Shown one piece after another: positions 15,153-24,405 of a stretch of DNA of 64,000 nt (the first letter of the stretch is position 1; the number at the start of each line of letters is the position of its first letter). The position numbers and the translations under genes are program-made. This DNA comes from JAAYCI01 sp964370045 (lineage in GTDB: Bacteria > Bacillota > Clostridia > Oscillospirales > Ruminococcaceae), in assembly GCA_964370045.1 (NCBI GenBank), contig CAYJGZ010000010.1, forward strand, positions 25,048-89,047. The letters are read 5' to 3'. Below the pieces are notes generated by a model. It worked only from the letters and a program-made list of their open reading frames with translations, made no database searches and was not told where the DNA came from.

Positions 15153-17525
15153 ATGAGTGTTCAGCTTAGCGATAACGCCATAAAGGTGTTGGAAAGGCGC
15201 TACCTTGCAAGGGACGAGGAGGGCACGCTCACCGAGAGTCCCGAGGACTTGTTTCGCCGTGTGGCGAATACCATTGCACAGGCGGACGAAAGCTACGGCA
15301 GTAGCGAGGATGTGGCGAAAACCGCACAGGTCTTTTACGACATGATGACAAACCTGCACTTTTTGCCCAACAGCCCCACGCTGATGAACGCAGGCCGCCC
15401 GCTGGGCCAGCTGTCCGCCTGCTTTGTGCTGCCCATAGAGGACAGCATGGAGGGCATATTTGATGCGCTGAAAAATGCGGCGCTTATTCACAAAAGCGGC
15501 GGCGGCACCGGCTTTTCCTTCTCACGCCTGCGCTCCAGCGGCTCCACGGTAAACTCCACCGGCGGCGTTGCCTCGGGGCCTGTGTCCTTTATGCGTGTGT
15601 TCAACATGGCCACCGAGGCGGTGAAGCAGGGCGGCACACGCCGTGGCGCAAACATGGGCATCCTGCGCATAGACCACCCGGACATCCTTGAGTTCATCGA
15701 CTGCAAAAAGAACAACGCCGATATTCAGAACTTTAACATCTCTGTGGGCATCACGGAGGAGTTCATGCTTGCGGTGGACAAAAACGAGGAGTACGCCCTT
15801 ATCTGTCCGAACAGTAAAAAGGCAGTAAAAACACTAAACGCACGTGAAGTGTTCACTAAAATTGTGGATGCTGCATGGACAGGCGGCGAGCCGGGCATTT
15901 TGTTTTTGGATAGGCTAAACCGTGACAACCCCGTGCCTGCCCAGGGGGAAATAGAGAGCACAAACCCCTGCGGCGAGCAGCCGCTACTGCCCTATGAGAG
16001 CTGTAACCTCGGCAGTATTAACATAGCACGTATGCTAAAAAAGAAAAACAATGCGGATGATGCGTATGAAATAGACTGGGCGCTTTTGGGCGAGACGGTG
16101 CAAAACGCCGTGCACTTTTTGGACAACGTAATCGAGGTAAACCGCTACCAACTTCAGCGCATAGATGAGGTTACCCGCTCCACCCGCAAAATAGGCCTTG
16201 GCGTGATGGGCTTTTCGGACGCACTGCTGCTGCTGGGCATTGCGTACAACAGCGAGGAGGGCCTTGCGCTTGCGGAAAAGCTGATGCAGTTTGTGCAGGC
16301 AGAGGGCAAAAGAGCCTCCGCCGCACTCGCAAAGGTGAGAGGTGCGTTTCCGCTGTTTGATCAGTCGGTGTTTGACCAAAGCATCCCCCTGCGCAACGCC
16401 ACCGTCACCACCATTGCGCCCACCGGCACGCTGTCCATTTTGGCAAGCTGTTCCTCCGGCGTAGAGCCTGTGTTTGCGTTTGCGTACATGCGCAATATCA
16501 TGGACGGCACCGAAATGCCCGAGGCAAGCCCCATCCTAAAGGCGGCACTGCAAAAGGAAGGGCTTTACACAGAGGAAGTAATGCGCCGCATAATGCAGGA
16601 GGGTAGCGTGGCGCACATAGAGAGCCTGCCCGAAGAATTGCGCAGGGTGTTTGTGTGTGCGCATGATGTCAGCCCCGAGTATCACATTCGTATGCAGGCG
16701 GCATTCCAGCGCCACACGGACAACGCCGTGTCCAAAACGGTAAACTTCCCCTCCGACGCAACACGTGAAGATGTGGAAAACGTCTACCGCCTTGCTTTCA
16801 CCGAGGGGTGCAAGGGTGTCACCATCTACCGTGACGGCAGCCGTGACAGCCAGGTGCTGAACCTCGGCGTGAAAGAGGGCAAGGACATGCCCAGCCCCGA
16901 TGGCGTCTTGAGCGCCATGCCGGATAATCTACAGCCGTACGGGCAAATTACCCCACGGCCACGCCCGGATGTTATCAGCGGCTTTACCGAGCGCATGAAG
17001 ATAGGCTGTGGCAACCTGTACGTAACGGTGAACTACGACGAAAACGGCATATGCGAGGTGTTCACCAGCACGGGCAAGGCAGGCGGCTGCCCCAGCCAGA
17101 GCGAGGCCACCGCACGGCTGTGCAGCGTGGCACTGCGCAGTGGCATGAGCGTGCGTGAGGTGTGCAACCAGCTGAAGGGCATTCGTTGCCCCTCCACCAT
17201 ACGCCAGATGGGCATGAGCTGTACCTCCTGCCCCGATGCCATCGCAAAGGCAGTGATGAAGGTAAACGACTATATAGAATCGTACAAGAGCGACCCCGCC
17301 GCAAAGCTCGCTCCCGAGCCGCTGACACAGGCAAGGGAAAGTAGGGAAGAGCAGAGCCTACCAAAGGAGAGCCTGCCCAAAATCCCCGCCGTTACCGCAC
17401 AGCAGGAGGCACAAGAGGCGCACGACGCCATAGCAAGGGGCGAGTGCCCCGAGTGCACTGGCAAGGTAGCGCACGAGGGCGGCTGTGTAATATGCCGAAA
17501 CTGTGGGTTTTCCCGCTGTGGCTAA
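15153..17525 (+). CDS. nrdJ: Adenosylcobalamin-dependent class II ribonucleotide reductase
   Basis: This 790-residue enzyme makes deoxyribonucleotides from ribonucleotides with a B12-generated thiyl radical, and therefore without oxygen. The N-terminal region carries NSPTLMNAGRPLGQLSACFV and HKSGGGTGFSFSRLR; the barrel has NPCGEQPLLPYESCNLGS, including active-site cysteines, and APTGTLSILASCSSG. The C terminus has the extension typical of the vitamin B12-dependent family, with a CTSCPD motif and a Zn-ribbon-like CPEC...CVIC-NCG end that probably recycles the active-site disulfide. AGGAGG precedes the ATG. I saw no cobalamin riboswitch in the leader, which is instead occupied by a family A repeat. 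The length is normal for the family. Confidence 0.95.
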   Translation: MSVQLSDNAIKVLERRYLARDEEGTLTESPEDLFRRVANTIAQADESYGSSEDVAKTAQVFYDMMTNLHFLPNSPTLMNAGRPLGQLSACFVLPIEDSMEGIFDALKNAALIHKSGGGTGFSFSRLRSSGSTVNSTGGVASGPVSFMRVFNMATEAVKQGGTRRGANMGILRIDHPDILEFIDCKKNNADIQNFNISVGITEEFMLAVDKNEEYALICPNSKKAVKTLNAREVFTKIVDAAWTGGEPGILFLDRLNRDNPVPAQGEIESTNPCGEQPLLPYESCNLGSINIARMLKKKNNADDAYEIDWALLGETVQNAVHFLDNVIEVNRYQLQRIDEVTRSTRKIGLGVMGFSDALLLLGIAYNSEEGLALAEKLMQFVQAEGKRASAALAKVRGAFPLFDQSVFDQSIPLRNATVTTIAPTGTLSILASCSSGVEPVFAFAYMRNIMDGTEMPEASPILKAALQKEGLYTEEVMRRIMQEGSVAHIESLPEELRRVFVCAHDVSPEYHIRMQAAFQRHTDNAVSKTVNFPSDATREDVENVYRLAFTEGCKGVTIYRDGSRDSQVLNLGVKEGKDMPSPDGVLSAMPDNLQPYGQITPRPRPDVISGFTERMKIGCGNLYVTVNYDENGICEVFTSTGKAGGCPSQSEATARLCSVALRSGMSVREVCNQLKGIRCPSTIRQMGMSCTSCPDAIAKAVMKVNDYIESYKSDPAAKLAPEPLTQARESREEQSLPKESLPKIPAVTAQQEAQEAHDAIARGECPECTGKVAHEGGCVICRNCGFSRCG

Positions 17526-17579
17526 GCCATGCGCACCTTAACACAGTAGCCCTGCGCTAAACCATACGCTTTGCTTTTA

Positions 17580-17804
17580 GGGTGTGTCCAAACGCAATGA
17601 TTTAGTTTTTTGGTATATCCTCCCTTTCCGGAAGAACCTAACAAGGCACAAGTAGTATTTGCTACGCAAATCTCCACTCTTAAAGCCTTGTCAGAACCTT
17701 GATATGGCTGTTTAATTAAATTATACATCCATATGAGGGGGGAGGATATACCGCCTTCTTCTCTCACTTAACGTATTCTAAATCACCTCTATTTGTCCAC
17801 TCCC
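17580..17804. repeat. Family A MITE-like repeat, long-core copy (225 bp)
   Basis: The ends are GGGTGTGTCCAAACG and TTTGTCCACTCCC, with the long core shared, in opposite orientation, with 7121-7345. The flanks TGCTTTTA at 17572-17579 and 17805-17812 are identical, a clean 8-bp target duplication. Confidence 0.85.
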
Positions 17805-17915
17805 TGCTTTTACCCCTCGCCCTTTTGGCGGGGGGTAAAAGCAGACTTTTGTTCGACATTTTTTGCGCTAAACAGCCATACATCCTTTACCACATCTGTT
17901 TCGGGGGAAACTCTC

Positions 17916-18878
17916 ATGACAAAGCACTTTGATTTGCGCACATTTGCGGTGGACACCATCTACTACATCATAGGCAGTGCGCTGTTCGGCCTTGGCATTT
18001 ATACCTTTGCGCTAAACGCACATTTTGCCACAGGGGGGCTTACGGGCATTTCGCTTATCATAAACTTTATGACAGGCTGGCCCATAGGTACACTCTCCAT
18101 TTTGCTAAACCTTCCCATTATTCTTGCGACCGCACGCACCTTAGGCTCTACTTTTATTGTAAAAAGTGTTTGGGGAATAATAATTCTCACGGTTTTTTTG
18201 GATGTTATCTACCCCCACATCCCTACATACTCCGGAGACCCATTCTTAGCTTGTATATTTGCAGGCATACTTTCAGGCGCAGGACTGTCATTTTTTTACA
18301 TGCGTGCCTCCTCCAGCGGTGGGCTGGACTTTATTATCACAAGTGTAAGGAAAAAACGCCCACAGTTTTCCATAGGGCGTCTCGCGCTTATAATAAACAT
18401 CATAATTATAGTGGGCGGTAGCTTTGTTTTTGGCAGTATAGATGCTGTTTTATACGGCGTAATTTTCACATTTGCCCAAACCATGAGCATAGACAGGATA
18501 CTGTACGGCCTTGGCAGTGGCAAAATGGCGCTGATAGTCACCGACCACGCCCAAAAAATAGCGGATTCCATCAGCCTTGTAACAAGGAGGGGGAGCACTA
18601 TTTTCCCTGCCACGGGCAGCTACACCGGCAAAAAGCGTGAGGTGCTAATGTGCGTGTGCGGCAAAAGCCAAATATACAAAATACGCTTTATCGCACGCAC
18701 GGTGGACCCGGGTAGCATCGTGATAATCACCGAGGCAAACGAAATTTTGGGCGAGGGCTTCAAGGCCCCGAACATTGTGGGTAGCGAAGACCCCTCCCAA
18801 AAGCCGACACCGTCGGCCTCGCCGCAAAAAGAGAAGGCCACACAGCCGCCGGACACAGAAACACAAGCACCCTCATAA
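17916..18878 (+). CDS. YitT-family membrane protein (DUF161/DUF2179)
   Basis: This 320-residue protein has five or six membrane segments in its first 200 residues, with the YitT features ALNAHFATGGLTGISLI and FFYMRASSSGGLDFI, followed by a soluble C-terminal DUF2179 domain of about 80 residues (ALIVTDHAQKIADSI...REVLMCVC...VIITEANEILGEGF). A Pro/Ser/Thr-rich tail ends the protein. YitT proteins are common in Firmicutes; their molecular role is not settled. ATG 17916 follows GGGGGAAA. The in-frame extension upstream runs into a repeat and lacks a ribosome binding site. A terminator follows, so it is a single gene. Confidence 0.88.
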   Translation: MTKHFDLRTFAVDTIYYIIGSALFGLGIYTFALNAHFATGGLTGISLIINFMTGWPIGTLSILLNLPIILATARTLGSTFIVKSVWGIIILTVFLDVIYPHIPTYSGDPFLACIFAGILSGAGLSFFYMRASSSGGLDFIITSVRKKRPQFSIGRLALIINIIIIVGGSFVFGSIDAVLYGVIFTFAQTMSIDRILYGLGSGKMALIVTDHAQKIADSISLVTRRGSTIFPATGSYTGKKREVLMCVCGKSQIYKIRFIARTVDPGSIVIITEANEILGEGFKAPNIVGSEDPSQKPTPSASPQKEKATQPPDTETQAPS

Positions 18879-18894
18879 ATTCATCAAACAACAA

Positions 18895-18940
18895 AAAGCC
18901 GATACGCTACCCATTCAGGGAGAGCATATCGGCTTTAATA
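18895..18940 (+). terminator. Terminator of the YitT-family gene
   Basis: AAAGCCGATA (18895-18904) pairs with TATCGGCTTT (18927-18936), A run before and T-rich after. Confidence 0.85.
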
Positions 18941-18950
18941 TTATATAGTA

Positions 18951-19031
18951 TCGATTTAGAATACGTTAAGTTCGAGAAGGGGGCAGGGGAGCATATACCA
19001 AAAAACTAAATCATCACGTTTGTCCACACTC
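18951..19031. repeat. Family A repeat, partly eroded
   Basis: GATTTAGAATACGTTAAG and CCAAAAAACTAAATC with GTTTGTCCACACTC at the right end are typical, but the left tip and the central palindrome are degraded. Confidence 0.65.
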
Positions 19032-19037
19032 TACCCT

Positions 19038-19763
19038 TTAGCCGCCCTTGTTTTGCTTTATCTTCTCCTTCAAAAGCGCCAGCACCTTTTCAAAGTCCCC
19101 CTGTGCAAAGCCATCCTTGCGGATAAGCAGCGCCCTGCCGCTCATGCTGATGACAAGGCAGCGCTTGTTGTGGCGCAGCTCGGTGATGTCCTTGTAGTAG
19201 TAGCTTTGGCGGCCGAGCTTGCTCTCTTGCAGTATGAAGTTCTTGTAAAAAAGCACGTCCTTTTCCAGCGTTTCCCCCTGCCACAGCTCTTTTTGCTGTT
19301 GTATGTACTTTTTTGAGCGCACAAGCCAGCCAAAAAACACCGTAAACAGCGCCGTCAGCCCCATGAGGTAGGCAAAAATCGCAAAAATCAGCGTGGAGGT
19401 GCCCACCTCCCACAGCATGGTGCTTGCGTAAATTATAGCGCCCGAGCCTGCGCCAAAAAGCACAATGCGTGCAATGCCGGAGGTCTTGGACCAGCTAAGG
19501 CGCAAAAAGTCGTAGCAGGACTCGGCGTTCATCACCGTGTGGTTTGCAAACATGGGCGGCGTGGACGGCTTTTCGGGTACGCTTTCCACTACTTCCTCGT
19601 AGTCCCTGTGCAAATCCTCGTAGTAGTCGTAGCCACCGTCGTAATCATCATAATCGTCCTCGTTCTCATCATGGCCGCCCTGCTCATCCTGCGGCATCTC
19701 CTGCACTTCTTTTTCTTGCTGCTCCTGTTCCTTTGGCAGGTTTTCCTCGTTTATCAGTGACAT
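19038..19763 (-). CDS. YcxB-like membrane protein with acidic N terminus
   Basis: This is a 241-residue protein. Residues 1-60 are highly acidic with Asp/Tyr-rich stretches (DDYDDYDGGYDYYED). Two hydrophobic segments follow at about 98-145, then a soluble C-terminal domain like the YcxB-like family, ending in the typical CLVISMSGRALLIRKDGF and a Lys-rich tail. I prefer the second ATG (19763), because AGGAGG lies 10 bases before it and only one base before the first ATG. Function is unknown. It is a single gene on the minus strand, ending against a family A repeat. Confidence 0.65.
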   Translation of the reverse strand: MSLINEENLPKEQEQQEKEVQEMPQDEQGGHDENEDDYDDYDGGYDYYEDLHRDYEEVVESVPEKPSTPPMFANHTVMNAESCYDFLRLSWSKTSGIARIVLFGAGSGAIIYASTMLWEVGTSTLIFAIFAYLMGLTALFTVFFGWLVRSKKYIQQQKELWQGETLEKDVLFYKNFILQESKLGRQSYYYKDITELRHNKRCLVISMSGRALLIRKDGFAQGDFEKVLALLKEKIKQNKGG

Positions 19764-19902
19764 GTGCGTCATTCCTCCTTGCTAAAGCATTGTATCATTC
19801 TACCACATTTCACATATTCTGCAAAGTGAGAAGTTTTTGAAAATTGGGGTGGGGGAGAGAGTAGGCTGCCTTTTGGGTACATTTCTACAGCCCGCCCCAA
19901 GC

Positions 19903-19970
19903 AAAAACCCCCGATACCACAGCATGAAACGCTAAAGTTTCGGCTGTTTGCATCGGGGGTTTGTTTTTTC
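19903..19970. terminator. Terminator hairpin downstream of the 19990-20634 gene
   Basis: AAACCCCCGAT (19905-19915) pairs with ATCGGGGGTTT (19952-19962), with T-rich sequence on both strands after the stem, and a smaller inner stem (GAAAC/GTTTC). Confidence 0.8.
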
Positions 19971-19989
19971 TGCTGTTTTTAGGAAAGCT

Positions 19990-20634
19990 CTACTTTTTCA
20001 CATCAAGCGGTGCGTCCATGCTCTGTGCCGCATCCGGCTTTGCCTCGGCGGCAGGCGCAATGCTCTGTGCGGGCTTTTCTGCAGAGGGCTTGTGCACAGG
20101 CCTTGCGGCACGGCTCTTTGCCATCTCTTCCGGCTTGCGGCCGTACATGCGTGCCTTTTCCGCCTTTTCTTCCTTGCTTGCGTTGTTCATGCTCTCCTTA
20201 CTGCTTGTAACGAAGAACGCCGCCAAAATCATGATAAGCAGGCGAAGAATCATAAAGAAGTACATAAACATGGTGGTATCGCTATCGGGGTTATTAAACA
20301 CCGAGGGGAATGTCCACGCCATGGAGTACTCCACAATAGCCGCCTGTGCGGTGTAGGTTGTCATCACATACACCACCGCAAGCAACGTGCCTATCACCAC
20401 GCCCCTGCGTGCGCCGGCAGGTAGCACCTTTTTAGAGGCGAACATCCATATGGCCATAGCGCCTGCAGCAGGTGCGCTAAGCAACGCCAAAATGTTGACA
20501 AACGTTCCGTTTACAACACTATAGTACAAGGTATTGCCCCGTGTGATAAACATCTCGTACACAGCCAGCAGAATATACAGGATACCCGCTGTAAAGCGCA
20601 TCTTTTGAGCTACGGTCATCGCTTGTTTTTTCAT
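19990..20634 (-). CDS. Small membrane protein of unknown function
   Basis: This 214-residue protein has four hydrophobic segments in its first 140 residues (about 16-34, 45-66, 80-100 and 125-145) and then a hydrophilic Ala/Lys/Pro/Glu-rich tail of about 65 residues. I do not recognise a family. I use the ATG at 20634, giving MKKQAMTVAQKM, because CAGGGGG precedes it; the longer frame upstream has no such site. Gene-like codon use and the terminator directly downstream support its being real. No functional link to its neighbours is evident. Confidence 0.6.
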   Translation of the reverse strand: MKKQAMTVAQKMRFTAGILYILLAVYEMFITRGNTLYYSVVNGTFVNILALLSAPAAGAMAIWMFASKKVLPAGARRGVVIGTLLAVVYVMTTYTAQAAIVEYSMAWTFPSVFNNPDSDTTMFMYFFMILRLLIMILAAFFVTSSKESMNNASKEEKAEKARMYGRKPEEMAKSRAARPVHKPSAEKPAQSIAPAAEAKPDAAQSMDAPLDVKK

Positions 20635-20867
20635 AAAAACCCCCTGTCGGACACTTGTGCGCCCATGTTTATTATTTAACATCAGTTGCCATACATGTGC
20701 AAAAGGCATCGCCCCCACACATGCACTTATTCTATTACAATGCTACCACATTTTTTACAATGTTGCAATGGTGCAATGGCTTTTGCTCGCTTGTAATTTT
20801 TTGTCAAATTTTCACTTTTTCAATAATATTTTATCCTCGCAAAACGTGCGTAATACACATATTATTG

Positions 20868-21557
20868 CTACTTCATTAGCTCTAATGCTGTTTTTTCTGC
20901 ATGAATTACAGCCGTATCAAACACCGGCAGGGCAGAGTGCTGTGCCGAAAGCAAAAGGCCTATTTCGGTGCACCCAAAAACAACAGCCTGTGCTCCACGC
21001 TCCTTCATTTCGACAATTATGCGCTGATACTCCTTGCGTGAGTCCTCCAAAACAACGCCCATACACAGCTGCTCAAAGATGATGTCGTTCACAATTTTTA
21101 CGTCCTCATCGCAGGGTATCACCACTTCAAGGCCACGTGCTTTCAGCTTTGCTTTGTAAAAATCCTGCGTCATGGTGTATCTTGTGCCCAAAAGCGCAAT
21201 CTTTTGCATACCCTCGCCCACCAGCACATCCGCCGTGGCATCCGCAATGTGCAGCAGGGGCACGGATATTTTTTGCTCGATTTGGGGCGCAAGCTTGTGC
21301 ATGGTGTTTGTGGCAATGATAATAAAGTCCGCCCCTGCGGCTTGTAGCTTTTGCGCAATATCGCTCATGTACTCTGCGCTTTTATCCCATTCGCCTTTTG
21401 TCTGCCACTGCTCAATCTGTGCAAAATCCACACTGTACAGCAGTATCTGCGCCGAGTGCAGGCCGCCCAGCTCATCGCGTATCTTCTCATTTATGATGCG
21501 GTAGTACTCGGCGGTGCTCTCCCAGCTCATGCCGCCTATGATACCTACTGTTTTCAT
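20868..21557 (-). CDS. Aspartate/glutamate racemase family (YgeA-like amino acid racemase)
   Basis: This 229-residue PLP-independent racemase has GIIGGMSWESTAEYY at the N terminus, the first catalytic loop ATNTMH with Thr83, and the second loop FGCTEIGLL with Cys196. This Thr/Cys pair, in place of Cys/Cys, is what E. coli YgeA uses (Thr83/Cys197), an enzyme with broad specificity. The product probably supplies D-amino acids for the wall or signalling, but the substrate cannot be read from sequence. AAAGGAGC precedes the ATG. It stands alone between gyrA and a small membrane-protein gene. Confidence 0.88.
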   Translation of the reverse strand: MKTVGIIGGMSWESTAEYYRIINEKIRDELGGLHSAQILLYSVDFAQIEQWQTKGEWDKSAEYMSDIAQKLQAAGADFIIIATNTMHKLAPQIEQKISVPLLHIADATADVLVGEGMQKIALLGTRYTMTQDFYKAKLKARGLEVVIPCDEDVKIVNDIIFEQLCMGVVLEDSRKEYQRIIVEMKERGAQAVVFGCTEIGLLLSAQHSALPVFDTAVIHAEKTALELMK

Positions 21558-21599
21558 TTTGTGCTCCTTTTGCTAAATAATTTTATGGCGCTAATAGTT

Positions 21600-21637
21600 C
21601 GTGCTTCCTCCCCATATACAGCGGGGGAGGAAGCACG
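21600..21637. terminator. Strong hairpin between gyrA and the racemase gene
   Basis: CGTGCTTCCTCCCC (21600-21613) pairs with GGGGAGGAAGCACG (21624-21637), a perfect 14-bp stem with a 10-base loop. It lies after the end of gyrA, though no T run follows on the gyrA strand, so termination may depend on other factors. Confidence 0.6.
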
Positions 21638-21674
21638 GTTTAACCTATTCTTTTCGTTTTAGCTTTAATGCAGG

Positions 21675-24263
21675 CTATTCCTCCGCCTGCTCCTCTTCCT
21701 CGTCCTCCACCGTAGCCTCGGCCTGCTTTTCTTCCTCCGCCAGCAGTGCCGCCAGCTCCTCGGCGCTCAGTTCCTCCTCGCCCTCGTCCTCCGGCAGGGC
21801 AATGGCAACGTCCTCCTCGTCACTGCGTGTGGTGCTCGCAATGCTCGCCACCCTGTCGCCCTCGCCAAGGCGCATCACACGCACGCCGCCGCCGTAGCGG
21901 CTTTGCAGTCCTATGTCCGCCGCGTGCATTCTTATTATAATGCCCTGCGCCGAGATAAGAATAATGTCGTTGTCCTCGCTCACCATCTTTATAGCGGCCA
22001 CATCGCCTGCACGGTAGTTGGTTATGCCCATGCCGCCCCTACGCTGGATGCGGTAATCCTCCACACGGCTGCGGCGTCCTTTGCCCTCTTCGCTCACCGT
22101 CAGAAGGCTTGCGCCCTCTTTCACAATGCACACGCCCACAACGCTGTCCTCTTTTACAAGGCGCACCGCTCGCACCCCTCGGGAGACACGCCCAAGCTTG
22201 CGTGCGTCCGTCTCGGCTATGCGTATAAGCCGCCCTTTGCGTGTGGCTATCATCAATTCATTCTGTCCTGTGGTAATACGGCACCACGCAAGCGCATCTC
22301 CCTCGTTCAGCTTTATGGAGATAAGGCCGTTTTTGCGGATGTTGCGGTATTCCGAAAGGGCAGTTCGCTTTATAACACCACCCTTTGTCACCATGGTGAG
22401 GAAGCCCTCTTTGTCTGAGTCTTTGGGGATGCACAGCATGTTGGTGACGGCCTCGCCCGTTTGTAGTTGTAGCAGGTTTATAATGTTCGTGCCTTTGGAT
22501 ATTCTGCTGCCCTCGTACACTTGGTAGCCTTTCAGGCTAAACACACGGCCGTAGCTTGTTATGAACAGAATGTTATCATGGCTGCTCGCCACAAACAGCT
22601 CTTTCACAAAGTCCTCGTCCTTTTGCGAGAGGCCCGAGACACCCCTACCGCCCCTGCGCTGGCTTTGGTACTCATCCACCGCAATGCGCTTTATGTAGCC
22701 TGCGTGGGTGAGCGTGAACACATTTTGCTCCTCGGGGATGAGGTCCTCAATGTCAACTTCGCCGCTCACCGCCACAATCTCACTGCGGCGCACATCGCCG
22801 AACTTGTCCCGAAGCGCCTCCAGCTCCTGCCGAACCACGCTTAGTATACGGCTTTTTTCGGAGAGCAGTAGCTCCCAGTCGGCTATTTTTTGGGTGAGCT
22901 GCTCGTACTCGTCCTCTATTTTCTTTATTTCAAGCCCGGCCAGCTGGCCCAGCCTAAACGCCACAATCGCCGCCGCCTGCACATCGTCAAAGTCAAAGCG
23001 TTGCATGATAGCCGCCTTTGCGTCGCTCTGTGTGCCACGTGTTGCACGTATGGTCGCTATTATTTCGTCCACAATATCCACCGCACGGCGCAGGCCGTCC
23101 AGTATGTGCGCACGCTCTTTTGCTTTTCTCAGCTCAAACTCGGTGCGGCGGCGCACTACCTCTTCCTGAAAGTCGATGTACTTTTGAAGCATCTCTTTAA
23201 GGCTCATCACCTTGGGCACGCCGCCGTCCAGCGCCAGCATTATCACGCCCACCGTGTCCTGAAGCTGGGTCATGTGGTACAGCTGGTTTAGCACCACCTG
23301 CGGGTTTGCGTCCTTGCGCACCTCTATCACCACACGCATTCCCTTGCGGGAGGTCTCGTCGTTTATGTCGGTGATGCCCTCTATGCGCTTTTCCTTCACA
23401 AGGCGGTCGATGTCCTGTTGGAGCTTAGCTTTGTTCACCATATAGGGAATTTCGGTAATAATTATGTGAAACCTGCCGTTTTTTTGCTCCACAATCTCCG
23501 CACGGCCACGCAGAGCAATCTTGCCCCTGCCCGTGGCGTATGCCGCACGTATGCCACTGCGCCCCATGATAATACCCCCCGTGGGGAAGTCGGGTCCTTT
23601 GACACACTCCATCAGCGAAGCCAGCTCTATGTCCGGGTCCTCTATCAGCGCAACTACCCCGTCCACCACCTCGTTCAGGTTGTGCGGGGGAATGTTTGTG
23701 GCCATGCCCACCGCAATGCCGGTGCTTCCGTTGCACAGAAGGTTCGGGTAGCGGCTTGTCAAAACGCTGGGCTCTTTTTTGCTCTCGTCGTAGTTCGGCA
23801 CAAAGTCTATGGTGTCCTTGTCCAAATCTTCCATCATAGCAACGGCCATTTTGCTCATGCGAGCCTCTGTATAACGATATGCGGCAGGGGGGTCGCCATC
23901 CACACTGCCAAAGTTGCCCTGGCCGTCCACCAGCGGATAGCGCAGCGAAAAGTCCTGCGCCATGCGCACCATGGCATCGTACACCGAGGCATCGCCGTGC
24001 GGATGATAGCTACCCAGCACAGCGCCCACCGTATCCGCACTTTTGCGGGGCGGATGGGAGGGGTCGTTGCCACGCTCGTACATGGTGTACAGTATGCGGC
24101 GGTGCACCGGCTTTAGGCCGTCACGCACATCCGGCAGTGCCCTTGCCACTATAACGCTCATCGAATAGTCGAGGAAGCTTTCCTTCATCTCCTTTTCGAT
24201 GTCACGTATTATGAGCGTTGAGTTTGGGTATCCTTCGATAGGTACTCTTCTATCCTGTTGCAT
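21675..24263 (-). CDS. gyrA: DNA gyrase subunit A
   Basis: This 862-residue subunit breaks and rejoins DNA in the A2B2 gyrase that introduces negative supercoils. The catalytic tyrosine is Tyr131 in PPAAYRYTEARM. The quinolone-pocket segment reads GSYHPHGDASVYDAMVRMAQ, so Ala92 occupies the place of E. coli Ser83, while Asp96 matches Asp87. The C-terminal beta-pinwheel contains the GyrA-box-like QRRGGRG, and the protein ends in an acidic tail of about 50 residues. It is read away from the origin with gyrB 142 bases upstream, the usual Firmicutes arrangement. Length and motifs are all as expected. Confidence 0.98.
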   Translation of the reverse strand: MQQDRRVPIEGYPNSTLIIRDIEKEMKESFLDYSMSVIVARALPDVRDGLKPVHRRILYTMYERGNDPSHPPRKSADTVGAVLGSYHPHGDASVYDAMVRMAQDFSLRYPLVDGQGNFGSVDGDPPAAYRYTEARMSKMAVAMMEDLDKDTIDFVPNYDESKKEPSVLTSRYPNLLCNGSTGIAVGMATNIPPHNLNEVVDGVVALIEDPDIELASLMECVKGPDFPTGGIIMGRSGIRAAYATGRGKIALRGRAEIVEQKNGRFHIIITEIPYMVNKAKLQQDIDRLVKEKRIEGITDINDETSRKGMRVVIEVRKDANPQVVLNQLYHMTQLQDTVGVIMLALDGGVPKVMSLKEMLQKYIDFQEEVVRRRTEFELRKAKERAHILDGLRRAVDIVDEIIATIRATRGTQSDAKAAIMQRFDFDDVQAAAIVAFRLGQLAGLEIKKIEDEYEQLTQKIADWELLLSEKSRILSVVRQELEALRDKFGDVRRSEIVAVSGEVDIEDLIPEEQNVFTLTHAGYIKRIAVDEYQSQRRGGRGVSGLSQKDEDFVKELFVASSHDNILFITSYGRVFSLKGYQVYEGSRISKGTNIINLLQLQTGEAVTNMLCIPKDSDKEGFLTMVTKGGVIKRTALSEYRNIRKNGLISIKLNEGDALAWCRITTGQNELMIATRKGRLIRIAETDARKLGRVSRGVRAVRLVKEDSVVGVCIVKEGASLLTVSEEGKGRRSRVEDYRIQRRGGMGITNYRAGDVAAIKMVSEDNDIILISAQGIIIRMHAADIGLQSRYGGGVRVMRLGEGDRVASIASTTRSDEEDVAIALPEDEGEEELSAEELAALLAEEEKQAEATVEDEEEEQAEE

Positions 24264-24405
24264 TTTGGCCTCTTTACTTGAGATTTTTTGTTATTACTGC
24301 ACTGTTTTACTACTGTGATGGAAGTGTATACATCAAAAAGATAAATATCTGCTTTTTCCTTAACTTGGCATAAAAAACAACAGATATAACACTTTATTGC
24401 ATTAC

